Source: Leptobrachium leishanense
Taxonomy: Eukaryota; Chordata; Amphibia; Anura; Megophryidae
Length of the DNA stretch: 64,000 nt
NCBI GenBank assembly: GCA_009667805.1
Contig: CM019072.1
Location: 36,573,519-36,637,518 of the forward strand
Direction of reading: 5' to 3'
Positions 56,469 to 64,000 of this stretch are shown here, in pieces. The notes beneath the pieces were generated by a model. It was given only the letters and a program-made list of their open reading frames with translations, was not told where the DNA came from and made no database searches. The stretch's first letter is position 1, and each line of letters starts with the position of its first letter. The translations under genes were made by a program, and so were the position numbers.

Positions 56469-56608
56469 TTAATATTTGTGTTTCTGTTCGATACAATACT
56501 TGTCCTTGTTTAGATTTTTGTAATCCTCATTATAGGACGCCTGAGAGAAGCAAAGAGCTGCTTTCCGGTCACACTCACATATATGCATCTCACATGGATT
56601 GTTGTCAC
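56469..56608 (-). CDS. Secreted phospholipase A2 (group I-like), last exon, copy 2
   Basis: The same exon as 30720-30841: acceptor TTTACAG before 56608, then NPCEMHICECDRKAALCF and SYNEDYKNL. The frame passes the final Cys and continues seven residues (IEQKHKY) to TAA at 56469-56471, whereas copy 1 stops one residue after the Cys. By hand there are ten base differences up to the shared end, six changing the amino acid. No other exon was found between here and 58100. Paralogue rather than allele is favoured by those changes. Confidence 0.82.
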
Positions 56609-56652
56609 CTGTAAAGGGTGAGAGGAAACACATGTTAGACTGTAAACACCGT

Positions 56653-57370
56653 GGCCATATTACATATATCATGTTAAAATGGGGACGCCAAGGAAGAAAA
56701 CCTGCGCCTGCAGGTTTCTGCCTATCATCCCCGTTTTAGCGTGATATTACAGGGCAGGCGCTATTCCAGCAGCCTGCCCCGTAACACGGCGCTAAGCCTC
56801 AGGATGCTTGAGGCAACGCTAAGCGCCACCATGAGCATCCCCTCCATGGAGTCCATAGGACTTCATTGAGGCTTCCACTGCCGGTCACATGACCCGCAGG
56901 ACCACACCTCACGAGATCCGGCAGGTCGGCGGAGTGATTCACAGAGGGAGACTGGGGGGGACCCCCCCCCCCCCTGCCGAGTCTCTCTCTGCTCCTGGTG
57001 GCAAGAAGAAGCGGATCAAGCCGCCGTTTTCACTGCAGGATGAGAGGTGAGTATTTGTATCTTGGGTTCTTTTTTCAGCTGATGCTGACTGATTCCGCAG
57101 AAGCGGAATCCGTTAGCACCAGGTCCTAGCTGTGGTTATCTTTTCAGTTACCCACAGCAGGACGTAATTAGTTAGAACTTTGCGCTCCCTATGCTCAACA
57201 TAGGGAACACAAAGTACAGTAAGCTCGCGCTGAAAAGCGCAAGCTTCGAATCGCTAACAGGTTTTTTAACCCGTTAGCATTCGGAATGTAACATGGTCGG
57301 CCCATGCTTGGGCCACTTAAGCTACACACAGCTGAGCACTGCCATTAGTGTGAAGTATGTAATATGGTCC
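56653..57370. mobile_element. Harbinger-type MITE H4 in a phospholipase intron (718 bp)
   Basis: Ends GGCCATATTACAT and complement-type ATGTAATATGGTCC. Flanks CGT (56650-56652) and CAT (57371-57373), differing at a CpG. The empty site is in copy 1 of the block (caccgtatttttcatgg at ~30882), which has CGT once. GC-rich hairpin interior (gattccgcagaagcggaatc). Confidence 0.88.
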
Positions 57371-57665
57371 CATATTTTTCATAGTCATAGCAAATGCCCC
57401 CCTTCCCATACCTTTACATCACCTGCTCCCCACTGTGTGGCTTTGGCCATAGAATGGAGTGAATAGGTTTATCACTGACTCAAACTATTTTATTGTGTGG
57501 GATGGACATCACCATATGTTAGATTAGAAGTCTTTTAAATTCCCCGTTTTACCTCATTTAGCTGGAGAACAATAGCCTCCTGCTGCCTTATCTAAACATT
57601 CCCTTCTCCACCTCAGTATTTAATCTACAGCATTTAACAGTTAAATTACAGCAATGAAGTAAAGC

Positions 57666-58100
57666 TTTTGAACAGATTTTGGTAAATGTCGCATCATGGG
57701 AAAAATCCACAAAATGAAAACAGGAGATAACTAACTTTATTTTTCCTTTTTACATGCAATTACTTCAAACAAAAGAAAACTCAGCAGCATGTGATTTATA
57801 ATGTGTTTTTATTTGTAATGCACAGGTAATCTAGTTACAGCTAATGTACATGGTAGTGTTCTTTTAAAACGTAATGAAAATATGAGATTGAGGCCAAATT
57901 AAATTGTGAAAATCAATTGAGACAAACTGAAGGTAGAGAAGAAGCACGCATGCGCCAAGGTGCACTCCGATATTGGAATGAAAGAGGACTTCCGGGAGAA
58001 ACCGCGCCTGTGCAAAGGCGACTTCCGGGGACACAAGGCAAAATCAAAATAAAAGGAGAGGACCATGATGAACTAAGTTACTACAGACTGGTTTTATTTT
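57666..58100. other. Unassigned, possible phospholipase intron
   Basis: A/T-rich, no exon with splice signals recognised. Confidence 0.35.
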
Positions 58101-58752
58101 AAAATACAGAAAATAAATGGAGTTGGAGGAGGGCGCGCCCAAACTTCAAATGGAGATGGGGGAAAAAATACTTTAATGGGATAGCTTGAAAAACGAATTT
58201 ATTGAAATTCAATAAAATAACACCTTACATCAATATGATGCTCCAGATAAAATAAAACAAAAAATGAACAAGCCAAACGCGTTTCACGCCTCGCTGGCGC
58301 TTCCTCAGTGGCAATAGAAAAGACAAAACCTCGTGTCTGGTCTATTTATTTGAAGTTTCCTGCGGACATCCTAAGGAGGATAAAGCGCATTTCGGAGACC
58401 AACCCTGATGATCTTGTGACATCTTGAGGGACGGAACTACCGAGGGGTGAACCTTCTGACTGGGTAAGATCCAGGCTTGGAAAGAAAAAAAAACAGAAAA
58501 AAAAAAAAACATTTGTTTGCTTTATTCACCCACGTTGGCTCAGCACCACGGGACTTGTGTCAAGTTATTACTACTTATTAACCATCTGGTTTGCTACGGA
58601 GCTTGCAGAGACCTGCCCAGCGGCCAAGACTGTTTATTTGAGCCATCTGATAAAGACTATCTAGAGATCAGTTACACAGACTTTTCTCTTATTTATTACT
58701 CCATTTGAAGTTTGGGCGCGCCCTCCTCCAACTCCATTTATTTTCTATATTT
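58101..58752. repeat. Inverted Penelope-type terminal repeat pair
   Basis: Arms ~58101-58160 and ~58693-58752 are reverse complements (ggaggagggcgcgcccaaac and partner). Between them are a hammerhead motif on the minus strand, an A-run and no gene. Confidence 0.7.
58272..58322 (-). ncRNA. Hammerhead ribozyme-like motif 5 (minus strand)
   Basis: Minus strand: GCCA, CTGAGGA, stem II CGCC/GGCG with loop AGCGA, GAAACGCGTT, TGGC. Stem I GCCA/TGGC has four pairs. Closely related to motif 1. Confidence 0.72.
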
Positions 58753-59750
58753 GTTCTTTTTTGGGCAGTTGGACAGACTACCTGGAGGAGTTTATTGGCA
58801 GCACCCATCCAAAAATTATTTTTTCTTCTCTCTTTAGCGCCAACCATCACACACACGTTACTGTTTATTTTAAAATACGTTTTGTTTTCCTTGCATCGGC
58901 TGAACACGATGGAGAAGGGGATATAGGAGATCCGGTGCTCCTTTATGATACCGGCTGCCTGAATCCTGGTGTCTGAGTATAGACACTACAAAACGTGCGT
59001 AATAACCTGCTTTTTTTACGTCTACATGTTGTGTAAAAACACTAGGGATCATCTGCACTATTGCTTCTCTCTATTTGAGGGACATACGTCTGGAAGAAGG
59101 AGCAGAGCAAAAGAAAGGAAGGACCGCCTTACAGGTCCAAAGGCAAACCTTACTGAGCCACATTAGAGGGGATGCTCAGAACCACGTAAGCAGACTAACT
59201 TTACTTTTTACATTATCTCAGATACCCAATAAAATTGCACTATATACTGTTCTATTCCTCTTGGAAATACCCTGGATAAGGAACCACCAAAAGAAGAGCT
59301 GTGTCCACAATTCGGCTTCACGTACCAGGACAAAAGGTGGCAAGAAATTTTTGGGACATACCATATTACCTGTGAAGGGGAACTGACTAATAACTTTGGT
59401 GACTGTATATAATTCTCGGTTAGAGAGACAAACTTATGGTTCGCCCACAAGGTGGAGCTATTGGACATTTCTAAACCTATATTATTGACACTGTCAAATT
59501 CATATATTATGTAATGCAAGCTCTCGAATTATCCTTCTAGATACTTTAAATACTGTATAATTTACATATTGATAAGATATTTGATGTTACATGGTTAGAC
59601 ATACATATATCTCTGAACTCGCATGATATGTGCGCCTATTGGGAGTCTTCTCCCCATTTTCTACAATAACAATTGGGAATCTCAGAGGATGTAGATTTCC
59701 CAGACTCCCACTGTCTTGACTGCACCACTATAATAAAAATATATTTATTC
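58753..59750. other. Unassigned, probably Penelope untranslated sequence
   Basis: No gene recognised. Short frames have no homology I can name. Confidence 0.35.
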
Positions 59751-59788
59751 TTAAAACAATTATACTAAAACAAATAAAATGCCTATGA

Positions 59789-59833
59789 GCCAGACGCGTT
59801 TCGTCTGCAAAACAACAGACTTCCTCAGGGGCC
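59789..59833 (-). ncRNA. Hammerhead ribozyme-like motif 6 (minus strand)
   Basis: Minus strand: CTGAGGA, stem II GTCTG/CAGAC with loop TTGTTTTG, GAAACGCGTC. Stem I GCC/GGC has one C-T mismatch at the innermost pair. Confidence 0.68.
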
Positions 59834-60328
59834 ATGTGCAAATTAGTGCAAAGCAAAATAATAATGCAAATCCATCTACTTTCAAAATTTTTATACTCCC
59901 TTAAACCATCCCTATTGGTTACAATCGCACTCTCCCTTATTCCTGGCGTTTCCCATATATGGCAGTCTATTCTTCCCGCCAACAAATACTCCAATCCACT
60001 CGTTCCTTTCTTTTTCCTCATTGATCAATGAGAGTCCATCAACAAAAATGTCCCGATCCGTCACTTCCGCCGAAAAACCGGAAATACGTAAGGTGCTCGA
60101 AATGTCCTCTACAAAAGACGTTCTCTCCACTTTCGATACCCCTGTGGAATGGTTCCTGTTCTTTTTCTTTCGGGTCCTCTTCAACCTCGACTCGAAAGAC
60201 ATTCCCAGTAGGTCCTTTTCCTCCAATTCCGGGACCGTCTTCTGGCAAACCGGATGTCCTCAGTTTTGGTTTCATTTTTGCAGCTCCTCCTTCCTACGTC
60301 CCACGATCTCGGTTTTCCTATGTAATCC

Positions 60329-62296
60329 TTTTTTTTTTTTTTTTTAAAAACATAAATTTTTATTAGATTTTTGCCATCAAAAGTACAAATAAATACTCAA
60401 AATAACCATAACAAAGGGCAGGAGGAGGGGGGGAAGAGGGGGGTTGCAGCCAAGTAAAATAATATGTGTGTACCAGGATCGGTAGCCCGGTCACAGTCCA
60501 CATGCCGTATAGATTTTGTGTATGTCCCAAAGTGCCCAGGGATCCGATTTGGGTGGATGTATGTCTTCCGATGTCACAATTCGTGAGTCAAATCCACGAT
60601 ATTGGTTTAATAAGTCAATAACTTGTTTTTTAGTAGGTATTAATGTGGACTTCCAATTTCGTGCTATGAGCAAAGAGGTCGTAGAAATTGAGAATAAATA
60701 ACATCTTTCTTTGAGGTTTCGGGAGGTTGATCATACCCAATAAAAGAATCTCCGGTTTGTGAGGGATCAGCATGCCGAGGACCTCAGTCGCCAGTATCGA
60801 GATGTCCTTCCATAATGAATTTATTGTGGGCAATGCCACCAAATGTGACTCATAGAACCTTGTGCTAGGGAGCATCTCCAACATACATCCGGTTGGTTCG
60901 GCACGTATTTTTTGATTCTGTCTGGAGTGAGGTACCATCTATAAAGGATCTTTCGTTGTGTCTCTAATAAGGTAACGCACCAAGTAGCTCCCATCGCAAA
61001 CATATAAGCCATGGCCCATTGGGTTGGTGTAAAAGATTGTTCCAGTTCCCGTTCCCAACTTTTTTGAAATGTCCAAGTAACAGCTTTTTGTGGGGTATTG
61101 AGCACTCTATAATACATCGAAATCGCTTTAGTAGTGGAGTGAGAGTCCAAACAGAATAGTTCCGTTTCTGAGAGTAATGGAACCTTAGCAGACAGTGTAG
61201 GAAAGATCTTCTGAGCTTTAAGATAAGAGTGTATTTGCATATATGATAGAAACATTGCATTTGGAACCTTGAATTTAGTACATAATGTCTCAAAAGGTAG
61301 AATGGAGGCCGCGTCAAAGAAATGATGAAGGTTTAACACTCCGTAATGAACCCATCTAGCATAATCTCCTTGAGGAAGTAGATACCTAAAAGATTCCACG
61401 GGTGTAGCCATAGAGATCGGATAATGATTTGTGAAAGAGCGGAACCCTTTATCCCATATCTTAAGGTGTAACACCGTACTGGCCAGTGGGGAGTCTATCC
61501 GCGGTCTGTCTTTGACGGGGACCCAAAGTAATGTTGCCAGATCATGTCCCTCCATATATGCTGCCTCAATGGTTAGCCATTGTGGAGTGAGGCGTGCGTG
61601 AAAGGACTCCGATAAGGATGCCAGGCACGCTGCCCAATAATAGTGTTGTACGTGTATCATGTTCAGGCCTCCATCTCTGTGTCTATAACTTAATAGCTTC
61701 CGAGGAACTCTAGGTCTTTTATTGTTCCAGACATAAGAGGTCAAAACAGATTGAACCTTAACCAGATAATATCGGGGCAAATTTAGGGGCAGGGCGCGGA
61801 ACACATACAGTAGTTTTGGTAAAATAATCATCTTTGCGGCCTCCATTCTACCCAGCCACGAGACTTCTTTCATTCTCCATCTATGGATAAGCAATCTTAT
61901 CTCAGAAAGAACACGTTCATAGTTATATTGAAAAAGATCTTCAGATTTCCCAGAGATTCTATGTCCCAAATAAACCAAATAATTAGAGCACCAATCAAAT
62001 TTATATTGCATTTTAAGAGTGTCTAGAAAAGGTTGTGTCATATTAATTGGCAAAGCTTGCGTTTTAAGTAAGTTCACTAAATGAAAGGACACCTTGCTAT
62101 ACGCCTCTAGCTCGTGATATAAGGCCGATAAAGACACCTCTGGGTCAGTCAACGTCAGAAGGATGTCGTCCGCATACAGTTGTTTATATGTTGTGGGACC
62201 TATTGGGACGCCTCTAATGTTATCATTCTGGCGGATAGCCTGTGCCAGTGGTTCCAACACCAGGGCATATAATAGGGGGGAAAGAGGGCACCCCTG
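60329..62296 (-). mobile_element. L1-like LINE, 5'-truncated, nested in Penelope-like element 2
   Basis: Flanked by an 11-bp duplication CTATGTAATCC (60318-60328 and 62297-62307). A 17-bp poly(A) (T on plus) sits at the 3' end, 60329-60345. Together these are hallmarks of target-primed reverse transcription. The 5' truncation falls inside the RT domain. Confidence 0.93.
60491..62295 (-). pseudogene. L1-like ORF2 C-terminal half
   Basis: Starts with QGCPLSPLLYALVLEPLAQA and the catalytic box QLYADDILLTL. The L1 thumb and C-terminal region follows (YVWNNKRPRVPRKLLSYRHR, DGGLNMIHVQHYYWAACLAS) and a CCHC-type end ([18 protein letters not shown]). The frame is open for 479 codons, shifts near 60830, and ends [20 protein letters not shown] to 60491. 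A close relative is at 5899-7943. Confidence 0.9.
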
Positions 62297-62385
62297 CTAT
62301 GTAATCCCTTTTAAAAAAAGATGTATACCGCTCGAAGGCGGAGATCAAAAAAAACACACAAAAGACAATAGTCAGAACCTCATGA

Positions 62386-63003
62386 ACTACCATGGGATGT
62401 TAAAGAGCAAATGCAGGAAAAATTCATATGAAACGTCAATTAGATATATACCAAAACACATATATAAGAAACTAATCGAAACACACCAGATCCAACTCTT
62501 CATTAAGTCCCCCGGAGATAGCGTTTTTAGTTTATAGATCCAGAAGGATTCTCTTAGTAAAAGTTTTTTATTTCTATCTCCGCATCTCCAGTGGGGACTC
62601 ACATGTTCAATACCTATAAAATCCAACGAAGTTGGATTATAAATAGCACATTCATTACAATGAATAGTAACAGAATGCTTTTCAACTTTCTAATGTTATT
62701 TTGGTGTTCAAGAATTCTTTCTTTAAGTTTACGAATAGTTTTTCCTATATATTGTTTACCGCAGTTACATGTCAGAAGATATACTACATATGTGGTATCA
62801 CATGTGATCTTTTGTTTAACCTTATATGTCTCATTCGTCACAGTGCTTGAGAAACTCACACTTTTATTTTTCTTTAAATACTGACACACCTTGCATTTAG
62901 AGCATTTAAAGAACCCATTTCCCTCCTTGGTGACGTTCTGATTAAACATACCAGTGGCACTCAGCGCAATTAAAGATTTTAAATTCTTCGCACGTCTAAA
63001 CAC
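62386..63003 (-). pseudogene. GIY-YIG endonuclease remnant of Penelope-like element 2
   Basis: FKCSKCKVCQYLKKNKS (Cys-rich segment), then YVVYLLTCNCGKQYIGKTI and KERILEHQNNIRK, the GIY-YIG core. A frameshift near 62640 leads to FIGIEHVSPHWRCGDRNKKL and ESFWIYKLKTLSPGDL, the nuclease C-terminus. It differs clearly from the copy at 47105-48010, so it is another family. Confidence 0.88.
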
Positions 63004-63084
63004 AACATCTGTTTTATCTGGAATGATGTTACCTAAATAAGGACACTATTCATCATTTTGTGAGTTATATTCACTATATCTGAC

Positions 63085-64000
63085 TCAGAGGACATATATC
63101 TTCCTATTTGTATTTCTTTTTGGCTTTAAAGGAGGTATATTGCTTGCTACCTCTGGTGTCGCAATCTGGTTGCAATTATCTGGCAAAGTGTCCCATTCTA
63201 GCAATGGTGGCAGTTTGAGTTTTGTACTTCCATCTAACGATTCTATGTAGAACCCAGAGACTTTCCTCCCTGCCGTCCGCTGGAAACCAGTGCAAGTTGA
63301 TATCGTGAATGGTGTGTCTTCAGTTTGGATGTTAAAGATATCGAAGAATGCTGACCTGGCTAACGAGTGATTGCTTTGTCCATCTAGCATCACGTACATC
63401 TTCACAGTTTCTTCAGGGCGTCCGTCTGGGTAGACTTTGGTTAGGTAGATCTCGTGGCCTAAGTGGGGGACTGCTGAGCCACCACATACTGTCGTGTAGT
63501 TGATAGTCGTGGTTACCTCTGGGTGCGCTTCGGTGTCGTCCTGAGGCTCATTAGTCGAAGGAGGGGTAGGAGTTGTCCATTGTGTTGACTCGGAGTCTGG
63601 ATGCAGTGCGCCTTGGTGTCTGTCACTTCTGCATAAGTGACATTGCACCTTAGCTGTGCAAGCTTTGGCCATGTGCTCTGTAGACTCGCAACACTTGTAG
63701 CAAACTCTGTACTCCCTGAGCAAAGCTTTCCTTTCTTCTAAGGGCTTCTTTCCAAAGTCTCTGCACTTGTTCAGAGGGTGCGAGGACTTGTGGAGTGGAC
63801 AGAAGGCATCTTTATTCGTTCCTAGCGTTTCAGGTGGCGTTCTCGTCGACGAATGCTCATCTGACTTTCTTGTGGGCGAAGTAGCGACCTGTGTTTTGTG
63901 CACAGACACAAAGGTCCTTTCCCTTACAGTGTGTGTTTTACTCTTGGTGAAGTCAGAGTTATAGTTGGCCTTTCTAGTGTTTGGGAACTCTGTTTCTCTG
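63085..64000 (-). pseudogene. BEL/Pao gag zinc knuckles and protease, partial
   Basis: The minus-strand frame stays open from the window edge to 63085. It contains CPLHKSSHPLNKCRDFGKKP, CYKCCESTEHMAKAC and CHLCRSDRH (zinc-knuckle array), then a retropepsin-like VMLDGQSNHSLARSAFF. The Asp-Gly-Gln-Ser form is usual in BEL proteases. The following RT is absent: the frame ends at 63085 next to Penelope sequence. Truncated on both sides as seen here, so classed as a fragment; it could be part of a longer element to the right. Confidence 0.8.

Larger units (their letters stand above)
56395..57665 (-). repeat. Duplicated phospholipase A2 block, copy 2
   Basis: Counterpart of 30631-31205, enlarged by a Harbinger-type MITE. 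Its left limit is the assembly gap, so the true extent is unknown. Confidence 0.85.
59750..63050 (-). mobile_element. Penelope-like element 2 with nested L1
   Basis: Minus strand: GIY-YIG endonuclease remnant (63003-62386), an L1-like insertion (60329-62296), then terminal-repeat sequence ending with a hammerhead motif at 59789-59833. The RT part is missing. The right limit is approximate. Confidence 0.75.

Overview
This window is vertebrate nuclear DNA, most likely from an amphibian (a frog) with a repeat-rich genome. The grounds are the mixture of transposon groups: BEL/Pao, Ty3/Gypsy of two kinds, CR1- and L2-like LINEs, L1-like LINEs, Penelope-like elements, Tc1, hAT, PIF/Harbinger, TTAA-targeting MITEs and a Polinton. 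The only host coding sequence I can support is two copies of the last exon of a secreted phospholipase A2 gene. No bacterial-type operon, tRNA, rRNA or CRISPR array was seen. The species is inference; the sequence itself only shows a vertebrate-type gene and transposon set.

Layout, left to right. 0-3.7 kb: decayed BEL/Pao element with its 3' LTR. 4.3-5.1 kb: CR1-like LINE tail. 5.9-7.9 kb: L1-like tail split by a complete but inactive Tc1 transposon. 8.0-13.4 kb: almost full-length Ty3/Gypsy element on the minus strand with integrase upstream of reverse transcriptase (Gmr1-type order). 13.4-18.8 kb: Penelope-type terminal repeats with a hammerhead motif and nested MITEs. 18.9-21.1 kb: hAT-type element with perfect 8-bp target duplication, filled by a 1.5-kb minisatellite. 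21.4-24.8 kb: second hAT-type element and an L2-like LINE. 25-33.5 kb: Harbinger-type and other MITEs, an element filled with telomere-like repeats, and phospholipase A2 exon copy 1. 33.5-35.6 kb: remnant of a two-gene Harbinger transposon. 35.7-45.2 kb: Polinton/Maverick with 6-bp target duplication and ~540-bp inverted repeats, internally deleted and interrupted by a CR1 LINE, two hAT-type elements and a TTAA MITE. 45.8-48.8 kb: Penelope-like element with RT and GIY-YIG domains and hammerhead motifs. 49.1-56.3 kb: Sushi-like Gypsy element whose 5' LTR is split by a gag-only LTR element (49.8-54.4 kb); it runs into a 100-base assembly gap at 56295-56394. 56.4-57.7 kb: phospholipase A2 exon copy 2 in a duplicated block. 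58-63 kb: Penelope-like sequences with two more hammerhead motifs and a nested L1-like LINE. 63.1-64 kb: BEL/Pao gag-protease running off the window.

How it fits together. The region looks like the intergenic and intronic space of a small phospholipase A2 gene family, expanded by transposons that landed in each other. Several insertions can be dated relative to one another from exact target duplications or from an uninterrupted second copy in this same window. Most transposon genes carry stops or frameshifts. The freshest-looking items are the Gmr1-type element, the gag-only LTR element and the hAT-type elements with exact target duplications. The most notable signals are six hammerhead-ribozyme-like motifs, the integrase-first Gypsy element, the precisely bounded Polinton, and minisatellites with a shared core inside two different hAT-type elements. 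All comparisons were made by eye; no search was run.
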